Shown here one piece after another: positions 48,771 through 60,384 of a DNA stretch of 64,000 nucleotides. This stretch comes from Bedellia somnulentella (Eukaryota > Arthropoda > Insecta > Lepidoptera > Bedelliidae). Position numbers and translations under genes: made by a program. The notes under the pieces are model-generated. The model searched no databases and was not told where the DNA came from. It saw only the letters and a list, made by a program, of their open reading frames with translations. The stretch lies in assembly GCA_963576735.1 (NCBI GenBank), contig OY755173.1, positions 4,868,873-4,932,872 on the forward strand. The letters are read 5' to 3'. The first letter of the stretch is position 1. Each line of letters begins with the position of its first letter.

Positions 48771-51700
48771 GCATCCGTTGCAGTCTTCAACAACAACTGT
48801 TTCGCTATATCTCAACATGACAATCGACTCTCTTTAGATGTAAAGACAGTTCTAGTGATAACTGCTCGCTGTAAACGTTTGCTTCAACAATATTTCTCTA
48901 CTTCCTTTTACCAGTAGCTATGTTTTAATCAAAATATTTTGTATAAATACGTCGATTAGTCAAAAATCCGAATTCTGCCTACTAGAGTATTGAATTCAAA
49001 TGTAAACTTTAGAGACTGATCTGCCAAGTTTGTTGTTGAAAATTATCGTCCACGGTGGACATGTTGCGATCTTACTAATATCATTCGCGTACCAAAGGCC
49101 GTTATTAATCAGCGTTAATAAGGAAATCTTGTATAAAGATGAAACGTAAAATCGCTTTTAAACGTTATTCTATTCGGATAAATGAAAGAAACATTAGTAT
49201 ACACAGAGTGTGTGATATGATGCGGTCGAATTGCAACTAGCGTAGGAGCATAGGAGTTACTTGATGACAATAGTAATAATGGGTCATTGTAAAGTTTAGA
49301 GAGCTTTGCACTTGCATATCATAGGAGAGTGTTTATACTGTTAGGCGTGTTTGCGTTGATTGGTCGAGTGCTTTGTTCTATGCAACTCTGTACGTAGCTG
49401 CTACCAAATATTCATACATTTTAATACAAATAGAATTTAACGATTGTTATTTTATATTAGAGTAAAATAATTTTGTCCAATATTTCGGATACGTAAACGT
49501 TGTTACTCATTTATCTGCATAGCATTACGTTTTGCTACAATAAGTAGGTATCCATCGAGTAGTGCCAGAGCTATTCGTGTACAGTGTTCTTATAAAACTT
49601 CTTTTATAAAATAGTCGACTCTTTTAATGCAAATCTATTTTTTGGAAAGATAAACTATTTTACGATCTAATTTAGCAGTCGAATAAATTTACAAGAGCGA
49701 ATAGGCCGGTGTAATTTTATATTTATTTTAGTAATCTTTGCCCAAACATACTCACTTGTAACGGATCAAATAAATAATAATAATTTTGATGTTTTTTGTA
49801 ACGTATTTTAAAGACGTGGTGCATATATTTAATAAAGAAGGTGCCATCTTTTCGGTTGTTGTAATAGTAGTTACCTCTTGGTTAGTAGTTCTCTACTCCT
49901 CGTTATGTCGAAGCTTTTACCCGAGAGTAGTTTTATAGTAGGAAGTGTAGATGTAATGCTTTAGTATAGTGGCTAAGTGAGCTCTCGGAGTTCGTACATA
50001 TCAAGATGAATATTCTCGTTAAGTTGATAGAGATGTCCAAGTCGTACGTAAGATACTTGTTCCGACAAACGTGTGGCTCCGAACATTTCACGTCGTCGAT
50101 AGTTTAGGATCTAGCGGTTTCATTGGATTGTCCGTAATATTTCACTTATGATATAAAATTCGCTCAACGTTTATACCAAAGCACAAAACCCATCGATTCT
50201 AACATTTAAATGAGCGTTTGTTTGTCATATTTCTATAGATTTAAATTAAATGTCCTTCGATTCTAAAAATCCGAATACCGTAAAATAATATAAATTAATG
50301 AACAAAGTTTAATTTTGTCCAATGTGTATCGGAAACCGGTGTTGTTAGAGTATTGTTAGGATTCTTGTTCATACTACATATCCGTTTGCTATTTAGATAA
50401 GTAGATTGTAAAACGATATCGATATCTTTGTGATTCATAGATCTGTGTAATATACGAGTATCGCTATTCTGGGAAATATTGGTTCGGTATCTTCCATAAT
50501 TTCTATGGGGTCCTGTCCCATATCCCCCCTTACATTAGGTTCAGGAATAAGTTTTAATCGCCGTCATCACACTCGGTTCTAATTTTTGGTGGATTTTTTC
50601 ATAATGTGTTGTAGTTGTACGCAAAGTATGGATAGCAAAAGTACCATGACAAGATTATTTTTTAATAAATTCTAGTCTTCGCGCACAAATAGTTTACGTT
50701 TATATACCGATTTACTAAGGTGCTTCTCTTTTTAGCGACTTCCGCCACTGAAAACTCATTTTCGTAGCTTAGCTTACTTTAGTCGGCGAGGAATTTTGTT
50801 AGTGTCAGTTGGTGCTGCGGGCTCGCGCCAACTCCAACCAATGTTTTAGCACTACCTAGTTATTAAGTTGCAGCTTCGATCAAGGACGTGCTTTATAAAT
50901 AAAATACTCAAGAGGAATGCGTAATTTAAGTATTTTTTTAGTTATGTAGTTAATGATGATTTTTATTGTTGTAAAATTTGTTTGCCGACTTCTTTTAGTA
51001 CATAAAACAAGTACAGTTCGATATAATAATGAATAATATTTTTCATATAATTTCATTAATCGCTAAAGGTACACTGGTACAGTTTAGTACAGGTTTATTA
51101 TGATCAATTCGTACAATCATTCGTTTCATATTTTTTTGTAAGTAAATTCTTAAAATCTAATAATAGGACAAATTAAACCATTTTGTACAGAGATTTGATA
51201 AATCTAAGCCAAATTGTTGTTACATTGGAAGAACAGAATTTACTCGACATATCTTATAAAATGGTTAGTGTACTACATTAAGTGGAAAACATCCAAAAAT
51301 ATTGTATAATAATCACTATAATAAGGATAATTATGTTTTTATATTGTAAACAATCTTGGTAATTTAGAGGAAAGTTCGTAAGTTTATAAGTTTCATTTGA
51401 ATCTGCACAAAAGAGACGGATAGTATGTTTGTTTACTGGTTGTAAGGAGTGACGTCACGGCAGTAGACTCGTCTCTCTTCACTTGTTTGTCTATTGCACA
51501 CCTTGTGGCTAATTCGTTAGCTTTAATAAACATTTATGTTAGTTTATATTAATGGTCCCCGTGTAGCTCACTGCTGCTTTTTCTGCATATCGAATTATCG
51601 ATCTTCCAAATAGATATCGAGTGGTGGAGCTGTGCCCGAAGACGTTATCTGTTAAATTGTTCACAGTGAATTTACTATGAAGAGTTCACTCCTCCATAAG

Positions 51701-52440
51701 TTGCACCAGTAAACTCGTCTCAAATAATAAATTATGAAATGAACCAATGAACGTAGAATAAATGTTAAATAACGTAAAGTGTCAACTGCATTGCTACCGC
51801 ATTCGTTGTGCTAGCAATGCCTAGTTTTTACTATAACTGTAATTAATCGGCTTTATCCAAATGTAAAGTCAGAATTACATTGAAATGTTAGTTTTCAATA
51901 CATATTGATTGAACTTGTTATGCACGTAAAGCGTAATTTAATAAATTCAGTATTTGATGTAAACAACAATATCTGTGCTCAATTCCTGTTATTTGTAAAA
52001 AGTTGAAAGTTTTAAAATTAAAATAGTTTGTTACAAGGTGATTGTCTTCCGTTCGGCACTGAATCATTATTGCACAATTAGATATCGCACAGTATTGTTG
52101 TAGTCGGCCGCGATCGCGCGATCCCACAAACCAGAGATCCCATGATCCCGGGATCCCACGACCCTGGTATCCCATGATCCCACGATCCGCGGCCGCGCTG
52201 CCTCGTGCACACTGAGCTCTCGAATCAACTTGTGATAAAGATCTAATGAACAATTTAATTTAGTAAAACGTATCCCAAACCGATTAGCAATGCGGTCTTA
52301 CTGATTTATTGTAAATATTCTAATATTTTTCAATTATGAAATATTCAATGAATTGAATCATTTCAAGCCTTTGGCATTGTGTACTCATTTACGTTAATAA
52401 ATTATATAGAATGTATGTTTGTTATTTTATTTCTTCTTTC
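48771..52440 (+). other. Rbfox1: Probable long Rbfox1 3' UTR and downstream flank
   Basis: About 3.6 kb without exons, SINEs or MITEs, in contrast to all other stretches of this size, suggesting selection for a long UTR. AATAAA signals occur at 49831-49836 and 51525-51530, with others near 50894, 51757 and 52397, so several 3' ends are possible. A Pumilio-like TGTAAATA is at about 52309. A GATCCCA-rich minisatellite at 52110-52195 may mark the distal end. Confidence 0.5.
52110..52195. repeat. GATCCCA minisatellite
   Basis: GATCCCA or GATCCC occurs about eight times within 70 nt, bounded by CGATCGCGCG and GCGGCCGCG. It contains a GATCCCGGGATC palindrome. Confidence 0.7.
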
Positions 52441-52524
52441 ACATTCATCATCCAATAATATAGTTATTTTTAAATCTTTTTGTTCATGAAAACCTCATGT
52501 GGGGTGATTATTTATTACTAATAA

Positions 52525-52665
52525 ATAAAGGAAAGAAAAACTTCGACACAGGCGGGAACTTCCATTGACACGGTAGCTCAATTGGCAAAGCGACGGGGGC
52601 GTTTACCCGAGGTCGCGGGTTCGTTTCCCGCCTGTGTCGAAGTTTTTCTTTCCTTTATTTATTAG
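52525..52665. repeat. Repeat T: tRNA-like unit within terminal inverted repeats
   Basis: ACTAATAAATAAAGGAAAGA and its complement flank a tRNA-like core at 52567-52640. Within the core GACACGG and CTGTGTC form a 7-bp acceptor-like stem (one G-T), GCTC/(AA)AGC a D stem, and GCGGG/CCCGC a T stem around TTCGTTT. The anticodon stem is poor (4 bp, 8-nt loop), and the repeat recurs at 60.1-62.2 kb, so it is tRNA-derived rather than a working tRNA gene. Confidence 0.65.
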
Positions 52666-52839
52666 TAATATAGTTATTTCAATAGCATATCTTCAATTGA
52701 CTTTTGCTTTCACGTCATAATAACAAAATCGACACCTTGTCCACTGCTGCAGTTGATAAGATAGTTGAGCTCCTTGATAAAATACAATTTACGTCGGTAA
52801 GGAATAGGTAATTAAAACAATCGGAACGCTTAGATTATC

Positions 52840-53066
52840 TCGAGCGCGATAAGGCGGGTGGCCGGGGCAGTCCGCCCGCGCCGCGATCGACGTGCGCATG
52901 CGCGATGCTGGCAAACTTTTATTACAATTGAAATACTTCCTTGTGCATCGATGTGAATAACTATGGTTTTGTGTCCGCCGTTTAAGTGGTCTTCCCGAGG
53001 CGGGTTTAACCTTGGGAAGAGTGTGCCGAAACAAAGCACGGAGGATCCCCGACGTGAAACTATTAT
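52840..53066 (+). promoter_or_regulatory. CpG-rich promoter candidate with NRF-1/Ewg site and first exon
   Basis: TGCGCATGCGCG at 52893-52904 is a perfect NRF-1 palindrome (bound in insects by Ewg). It lies in a CpG-rich block unlike its surroundings. A donor, gtaagt, follows at 53067 after about 160 nt with no long plus-strand frame, as for a 5' UTR exon. A plus-strand gene starting here and continuing through a long intron is inferred; no downstream coding exon was identified in the window. Minus-strand frames of 98 and 69 codons here are likely shadows of the CpG block. Confidence 0.5.
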
Positions 53067-54199
53067 TGTAAGTTTTCCTATTCAATCTTCGTATTTGTGC
53101 AAGAAACCGAGGAGTATTATAATTGACTTATTCTAACTGAATGGGGCCTTAATATTGTCTTTACTTATTTACCTTTAGGCTATTTCTTAATATATAATCT
53201 TAAGAAATAGCCTAGAGTGTACTAAAATACCAACAATCAATATCCATCATAATAATGTAGGAATGCGCTACTATTGCTGAATTAGATTCGCTTTGTAATT
53301 CTATCGTGTTTTCTTCCGCATGTTTCGTACCAAGTTACAACGTGATATTAATTTTCTTTCTTCTTTATAATCGGCATTGACGAACAGTGATTTTGTGAGC
53401 ATTCCAATTTCACTAGATAATCGGATAATTACAAAATCAGTGTAAAGATACCTAATCAACGATACTGAAAATTAATCATCAACACGAGGATGTAATCATT
53501 CTTTTAATACATTTGTGACTTGCGTTTAATTTAAAAGTTCAAAACAAAATTTACAATCACTATCTTCCCATTCCTAACGTATGCTTAAATTCAACTTATT
53601 GTTATGCCATTGCTATAAATTTTATGACATCAATTATTTTATACTAGGTGGGCAATAAAGATTCGCATTCCTAAATTTGGAGCGAAACAAAATTACACAG
53701 ATAGCAGATTTGTTTCCAATATTTTCCCATAGACTTACATGAGAAACTTTAAAGGGTGATTTAAAAATCTCTCCGACACATCCTGGTCCTTGATGGTTGA
53801 GGTCGGATATACCGTTTAGGAGGAGTTGGGTTACATGCGAAATACAAACGTTGGGGGTAAATGTATTAACTAGAATAATGGTGATGACTAAGACGTCAAA
53901 ATGCCATCAGTTAGAATTCGTAACTAATTGCACATAAAAAAAAGAGTAAAGTAAGCCGTCAGATAGATAGCATATTTACCCAAGAACTCTATTTGTAAAA
54001 ATCAACAACACATTCATAAGTAACTTCCAACTTGCACACATGATTTATCATTCAACCAACAGCCATTCATTAATAGCCGCCCACTGCTAGACTGTGCTAC
54101 CCCCATGGATCTCCAAAAAGACTCAGTAAGTCGGCTATTCACCTAGTAAAGTTTTGGCAGTACAGGCTTTATTTCAAAATTGATTTTAAAAAAATGGGA
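53067..54199. other. AT-rich stretch, one perfect hairpin
   Basis: A perfect 15-bp stem (TAGGCTATTTCTTAA / its complement) at 53176-53190 and 53200-53214. Otherwise nothing recognised. Confidence 0.5.
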
Positions 54200-54433
54200 A
54201 GCTGTGTAAGCTACCCCATTATTACCCGTGGATGTTCTTAAGAGGTGATTAAGTATATATTGGGGATGTTTAAGTGATTTTTAGGCGATGCGTTTGAAGA
54301 CCCAAAACCAAGAACCTTTATTTTACAATATTTTCTTTACCTAACATTCAAAAGTAGCTGAGGTATTACGTGTTCTGAAGCTCTGGCTACACCATTTAGG
54401 GATGTATAGCCGTGAGTGTAGGTATATATGTAT
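54200..54433 (-). repeat. Family B dispersed repeat (diverged)
   Basis: TACCCCATTATTACCCGTGG, TTTTTAGGCGATGCG and GCCGTGAGTGTAGG mark the minus-strand copy. Confidence 0.6.
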
Positions 54434-54834
54434 AATGGGAATAAAATTCTAATCTTGTATTTGCATATCGGTAATAAAACCATATCCAATAGTAAATAAC
54501 TTTTTGAATGCGCTAGTGATTAAAGGTCACAGTTTAATGCATTGAGAGTAGTTGAACTACAGATTAAACTATTGTGGCATTAACTGATTGTATGCCATGT
54601 ACTGTTGGCTTTTCACAAGATGTCGTTATGGTACTTCAAGATAGGTTTTGAACGATTATGAAAACCTATACCAGGGAATGAAAACACTAACTAAAAAGAT
54701 TAATAATTCGTATTTTTTAAGCGTTAAAATGCTTCGGAAAGTGTTTGTAAACATAATTCAATGCACTTAGTGTTTTTTTAACTCTAAAATTTTTCTATAT
54801 AATCGAATCTCGCTAGTTCAAAAAACCAATTATA

Positions 54835-55885
54835 TTACGTACTAGTGGATTGGCCCAGCTTCGCACGGGAAGCGTTGTTTTTTTTAAATAGTGGTTTCTT
54901 TCTTCAGTCACAGCTCAAGCATTGTGAAGTGTAACGCAATGTTTTCAATTTATTAAATTTATAGCACTCCTGAACAGTGTAGTTTGGTGATTTTGAATGC
55001 GCTTCGGTTCAGTATTTCCGTTTATTAGCAAATTTTGTAATAAAACGCTATGAAGTATTTATAACAATCTAAAAAAAAACATTACGTGATGTAGGATGCA
55101 ATTACTGGCGCCATCTAGTATGTGATATTTATTTATTTGTCATGAAATATAGTTTTTACAGGTAGTGTCACCTAATGCAACTAAATTACACATTAAATAA
55201 TTTACAAGTTAACAATACAATAACTAGATTATAATATGTAAATTAGTAACGATTTGGATTTGGTCACGGGCGCGATGGCTTATTTCATGTATAATTTCGG
55301 TGTTTCTCTACCGATTTCTATGATTATTATTTATTGAATAGGTAATAATGTTACCTTTTTTTAAATTAGGGATGAATGAGAGTATTATAAACGTAAGAGT
55401 AAACAAATATAATCAGAATGTTCCGTGTAACTCCTGCTAAGCTATCAGGAGTTACACGTGTTATTGTGAGTCAACCATAAAAGATAGACATATACTGTTG
55501 CGGGATTTTTTCTAGACAATTTTATGAAGAATATTTCCGTCATAAATAATTTCTATGTAAGTTTAACCATTAAGGCTGCACACGCGACGGAAGCTTAAAA
55601 AATGGAGTAACTTCTCCCGTTTTCCCTAAATTTCCCTTCACTACTCTGCTGAAAAGTATACTATAACCTGCCCAGGAGTAAGAAGAATAATTGTGCCAAG
55701 TTTCGTTAAAATCCGTCGAGTAGTTTTTGTTTCCATAAGGAACATACAAACCGACAGACAGACAAAAAATTTACTGATTGCATTTTTGGCATCAGTATCG
55801 ATCACTAATCACCCCCTGATGTTTATTTTGAAAATATATTTCATGTACAGAATTGACCTCTCTACAGATTTATTATAAGTATAGA
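54835..55885. repeat. Dispersed repeat with GGCCCAGCTTCGCACGGG start
   Basis: It begins ACTAGTGGATTGGCCCAGC and ends TTTATTATAAGTATAGAT, with CCGACAGACAGACAAAAAA before the end. A 13-bp perfect stem (CGTGTAACTCCTG and complement) is at 55424-55436 and 55446-55458. Part of it (about 55370-55760) is closely related to the inverted-repeat element at 60440-61310. It is a non-coding remnant of the same superfamily as 30010-30802. Confidence 0.55.
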
Positions 55886-56017
55886 TTTGGGAGTTATAAT
55901 CCTCAAGAGGGAAGATTTATAGTTTTACTGAATGGGTTATGTACGCGTTGATTTCTTAATGGTTTAAAAAACAAGAAACAAACATTTATAATCATCATAT
56001 AATGATTTATACGTATG

Positions 56018-56110
56018 TATGTCCCCAGCGGTTCTTAAACCCGTGACCTCCGGACCCACTACCTACCATATTACGACCTACCTGTCGTGAACCACTCCGT
56101 TCACGTCGTT
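56018..56110 (-). repeat. tRNA-like repeat head
   Basis: CCCCAGCGGTTCTTAAACCC and ACCTCCGGACCC resemble the 14552-14635 head on the minus strand. Degraded. Confidence 0.4.
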
Positions 56111-56227
56111 TTGTATTAGGTAACCCAAGAGAGTAGTTACCTAAAATATTATTGTGTTTACACTAAGGCCTCCGATTATGGATATGAACAAATTGCATAA
56201 ATATTATACTAATGCATTGGATCTCAT

Positions 56228-56276
56228 TGGGGTAGGCAGAGACTATAGATCGCCACTTAGTACAATCCTGGCAAAC
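56228..56276 (+). repeat. Family C repeat fragment
   Basis: GGGGTAGGCAGAGACTATAG and ATCGCCACTTAGTACAATCC, as at 5533-5581. Confidence 0.6.
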
Positions 56277-56639
56277 CTCTCTAGTTTAATTTACATTAAT
56301 CAATATTTTCTTATATGCTATTTGATTCTTTATATTTTGGACGCCTGCCTTTTTGAGACAATTATTTATTTTTTCTAAAACCAACCAATATGTTTATCTT
56401 CCGACCGTAGACAGAGAATTACAATCAGTGTTGCAAAAGCGAAAGTTAAAAAATCGGGTAATTTTCCAGTAAAAAATCGGGAGAAATCGGGAGATTTTTT
56501 AGTCTTAATAAAACATCAGTATTTTTTGCTAATAATCTAGTTAAAGTAATTTATTTAAGTATATAAAAATATATAGGTAGTACTGATCATTTTAGTACCA
56601 CTTCTAGAATTTTAGTAATCATTTTTTTTATCAATAATT

Positions 56640-56790
56640 AGATTTTGTTGGGCATGAAACCTCATGTGGGGATTATTGTACTGTTCAAGCAAGGAAAGAA
56701 AAATTTTGACACCAGCAGGAATTGAACCCGCGGAATTCCGTTTTTAACCGACTTCAAAAAAAGGAGTGTTCTCAATTCGACCGTATATTT
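56640..56790. repeat. Repeat T fragment interrupted by a CCGACTTCAAAAA element
   Basis: GGCATGAAACCTCATGTGGG and GGAATTGAACCCGCGGAATTCC are the start of repeat T. It stops abruptly at AACCGACTTCAAAAAAAGGA, the end of the element type seen at 6253. Confidence 0.5.
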
Positions 56791-57259
56791 TTTTTTTCAT
56801 TCCCTTGATTAGTATTTTTAAAATGAATATTGAAATTTTCACAAGTTAAATTATTTTACAATAATGAGCTCTATTGCAAAGCGTTTCGATGTTATATTTT
56901 TTGTGCATATTGACGTCACTGCCGTGTTAAAAGGCCCTGTGAGAATTTTATGGGAATTCCCGTGCGTGAGAATCCCGTGGTCAGTGTTACTAGGTGATTC
57001 TTGATGTTTTCCGACTTTAGAATGCTATATTAACTATTACTTTAATGTCAAATGCAAAAAATCGGGAGATATGGTCACTAAATCGGGATATCGGGAGGGA
57101 AAGGCCAAAATCGGTAGATCTCCCGATAAATCGGGAACTTTTGCAACACTGATTACAATAGACCCAGGGGAAGCGTGTCGGCAAGTGAGATGGGTAATAC
57201 AAAATAGTGTTGTTACTCAAAATAGTTTTCCCCGTATTGTGGGTAACTTTACAATTTTT

Positions 57260-58328
57260 TTTTGAACTTTATCTTCGAAATTTTCCAATCAATTATTATT
57301 TGATAATTATTATCATTATAGTATTTTTTTATTGGTTATTTTATTAGTCAAAGTAAGTCCAAAACATATAGAAGTAAACCTATGATCTGTGTATCCAAAC
57401 GATCTGCATGCTCGTCGTCATCGAGGGCTGATGAGTCCCGCGCATAGATTACAAACATCCGAAAACTATATCAAATTAGAGCAAAAAATATTTACTATCC
57501 ATCAAAATAAGGTCAACCCTCCGAAGGGAATGCAGATCGTTTAATTAGATACATAGTACTATATGTATTTGCGAAATAAATAAAACAATCGAATGTATTA
57601 CTGAAAAGGTTTAATTCATTAACATTATTACATTAGTACATTATTACAAGTGTGTGTGGGTGCATGGTAAATATTACATGGCTATAATGATGAATTCTAG
57701 CACTTAATGAACGTCATAATGCCTACCGCATCACTTAACTAAAGAAGAAGAACAGGCGACAAACTCCTCCAATGCATTCTCCTATTACAATAGTCATTAA
57801 GTTGTACGTATCACGGGGCTAACGAGATCTAAAATAAAATGTTTTTATTTATCATAAACAAAAAAGTACTTAATGAACGTCATGAACAAGCCCTGCCTAA
57901 CTTACCACCTGCTCGGAAACTAAAACTGAAGGTAAAAGAGCATGCGAGTAAATCCAATATTTATGCTTAGCCTAAGACTTAAACTGTAGTTACATATTTA
58001 CTGGTTGAGTTGGACATAACATCCCTGACTAGACTGTCTTATCATTAGATTCATTAATCTGAAATCAAAATATAATTATTGTGTAGGACTTGGGACGTGG
58101 ATTAAACACTTAATAATATTAGCGATAAACACAATATAGTCTTTAATACTTGTACACCCAAACGACGAAAATTTGATGATGATGCAGTAGGCTGAAAATT
58201 TTTCATTGTATCAATGTTATCATTAGATTCATTAATCTGAAATCAAAATATAATTATTGTACAGGACTTGGGGACGTGGATTAAACACTTAATAATATCA
58301 AGTATGAGATGATATTTTTTTAACTTAC
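57260..58328. other. Non-genic stretch with a direct duplication
   Basis: 58039-58130 and 58218-58300 are near-identical direct repeats (TTATCATTAGATTCATTAATC to CACTTAATAATAT). No exon was found, although it lies downstream of the minus-strand THAP exons and could be their next intron. Confidence 0.5.
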
Positions 58329-58496
58329 TAAGGTTGGAACAGCACCAGGTAATAATAAAGTTAATTTCTTTTTCTAAATAAATACTTTTTTTAAAAATGA
58401 AGACTACAAATTTTGGCGTATTTTGTAGGAGTCCAGTTAATTTCTCCAGTTGATAGAATCCATTCTCTTAAGGTAATATTATCTTCATTTGGAAAA
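58329..58496 (-). pseudogene. THAP domain exon 2, with stop and frame change
   Basis: On the minus strand acceptor tttttttacag is followed by (S)FPNEDNITLREW and then ILSTGEINWTPTKYAKICSLHF. FP, the W of LREW, W-x-PT and C-x2-H are the fingerprint of the THAP DNA-binding domain. HF is followed at once by TAA (58391-58393). Past it KKYLFRKRN continues in the same frame, then a 1-nt frame change leads to LLLPGAVPTL and a donor gtaagt. A PxAVPTI-type motif about 17 residues after HF is normal for THAP proteins, so the exon is a decayed copy of a once-intact one, unless the assembly is wrong here. Confidence 0.72.
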
Positions 58497-58829
58497 CTGT
58501 AAAAAAATCTATTCTTTATATACCCACATTAACAAGAAAAATAGTACATGCCATGGAATCCTTTTTAAGAACTAAATAATAAACATCCTTTATATAACTT
58601 ATATTAGTATATTGAAATACACTTTTTTTATTTAATCCAGGGTTTTAGGGTAAATAAAATACTTGTGCTGGCAACATCACAATGATAGAGATTTTAGGTT
58701 ATCAAATTTTAAATATAATTTTCATGCATTTGCAGTTTATTTTTCTGCATAAATTAGATATGTATGTGTCATAAATAGAAAATATAATAATCTTACACTG
58801 TTATTATTCTAAAACTAAATGGTACTTAC
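58497..58829 (-). other. THAP intron
   Basis: 333 nt between a consensus donor (gtaagt) and a pyrimidine-rich acceptor, both on the minus strand. Confidence 0.65.
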
Positions 58830-58900
58830 GAGTGGAAAGACAAATCTGGTTGCTTAGTTTCGCTATTACTTTTACACGACATAACACTGCACCTGACCAT
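58830..58900 (-). CDS. THAP domain exon 1 (start of C2CH finger)
   Basis: From ATG (58900-58898, minus): MVRCSVMSCKSNSETKQPDL then SFH and TC before gtaagt. C-x4-C supplies the first two zinc ligands, 44 residues ahead of the C-x2-H pair in exon 2, within the family's usual spacing. Exit phase 2 joins exon 2 to give SFHSFPNEDN, a classic THAP S-F-x-x-F-P junction. THAP proteins are sequence-specific DNA-binding factors, many derived from P-type transposases; which one this is cannot be told from the domain alone. Confidence 0.8.
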
Positions 58901-59557
58901 TTTATTGAATGTTTAATTATTTCTAATGTTAAATTATATTACTATTTATTGTCAGAACCGATCTCACATAAATAAATAACTAAAAAATCAACGAAATTCT
59001 TAATTTTCTGCTTTTCAATTCAAAAACGGTTTGTTTATTTTGAAAATGTCAAACGGTTTGTTTAGCAAAGTACTTTGCCGGCTTGGCCAGCAGTAAGGGA
59101 CAGCAAATTATATGGTCATGTCTCACTTACTCTTAGTATTTTTAATATTTATTTTCTCCGTCTAGTGCGAGTGAAACAAAATATATGCAGATGTCTATTG
59201 TAATTCTCTGTCTACGCTTCCGACCAACAAATAACATACATACATATACGCACGCCATTATTTCGGACGCCTGCTTTAATCTTTGCTGGAGCAAATCTTT
59301 GAAAATATTGAACTGATGATGATAAATTCTTACAGAACAGAAAGCTACACTATACTCGAGGGAGGGCTATAGGCTGTATATCATTACACTAAATGACGTA
59401 AGATGTTGTGGAGGAGGTAGTGATTGAAGAAAACTTAGATATCTGAAGGATAGCTCTATTGTATACTTGTGTGAAGATAGGGTGGTCTTCGATTATAAAC
59501 TCTGTATTGACGGATTAACCAATTGGTATGCGCCCAGAGCCCAAACGGCTGCATAAA

Positions 59558-59652
59558 CATACATACACACATACATGCATTGCGTATACTCACGGACATA
59601 AATCCCAAAAAGGACTAGCTAGAGCTTTAGAGCTAGAAACTCCTTTGGCTGA
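59558..59652 (+). repeat. Partial family B repeat
   Basis: Short (ATAC)-like tract, TATACTCACGGACATAAATC, GCTAGAGCTTTAGAGC. Cut off by a CT-rich simple sequence at 59645-59695. Confidence 0.5.
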
Positions 59653-60019
59653 CTCTCTCTCCTCAACTCTCCTCCTCCTCTCCTCTGACTCTCTCTTAAT
59701 AAAGAACTGCATATAGAGACACTTTTTTGGATGGAAGATTTCATAATGTTGATATCCAAAGAAAGGCTTTGGATAATACCAATTATAACTATATATATAT
59801 GGATATAGGATGTAACCTATGAAAATAGGAAACCTTTAAATAGGAATGATCGCGAGTATAGTTGATGGTTATATATTATTTTAGACTGCTGTCCTTTCGT
59901 TCGTGCGAGGTGACTTAGCGTATTGAGTCTTTTTAAGTGATAGTTTGAGCGATGTGAAACCCATTTGAAACTCAAAACATAAAAAAATATCGATATTATT
60001 ACAGTACCTTGAAAAGCCT

Positions 60020-60190
60020 TTTATGTAATTTAAATCTTTTTGTGCATGAAAAACTCATGTAGGGATTATTACTAATAAATAAAGAATAAAAAAAGGAAAG
60101 AAAAATTTCGACACAGGCGGGAATCGAACCCGCGACCTCGGGTATAAGCCCCTGTCGCTCTGCCAATTGAGCTACCGTGTCAATGGCTGC
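60020..60190 (-). repeat. Repeat T, antisense copy
   Basis: Core 60112-60183 has the same tRNA-like stems as 52567-52640 on the minus strand (GACACGG...CTGTGTC; GCGGGTTCGATTCCCGC). It is preceded by GTGCATGAAAAACTCATGT and followed by the CGCGAAATTCTTCTACC block. Confidence 0.65.
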
Positions 60191-60327
60191 CAGCGCGAAA
60201 TTCTTCTACCCTTTATTTCTTTTACACGTTTTTAAATAGTGTTTGCGTTTCCTACCTCCGAATTTTTGCTAATTCGGAAGGCCACTTGTCTACCTTTTCA
60301 GATAGAATGCAAATGTTGAAAAACGTC
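60191..60327. repeat. Flanking block shared with 61370-61508
   Basis: GCGAAATTCTTCTA and CCTACCTCCGAATTTTT... to GATAGAATGCAAATGTTGAAA occur again at 61375-61508 in the same orientation, so the 60158-60327 and 61329-61508 segments are direct repeats of about 170 bp. Confidence 0.65.
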
Positions 60328-60384
60328 TATCACTTAATTTAAAACTTTTTGTTCATGAAAAACTCATGTGGGGATTATAGAATT

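Noticed and set aside
52567..52640. Functional tRNA gene
   Set aside because: Acceptor, D and T stems pair, but the anticodon stem has only four good pairs with an eight-base loop, and the unit recurs in truncated and inverted forms as a repeat.
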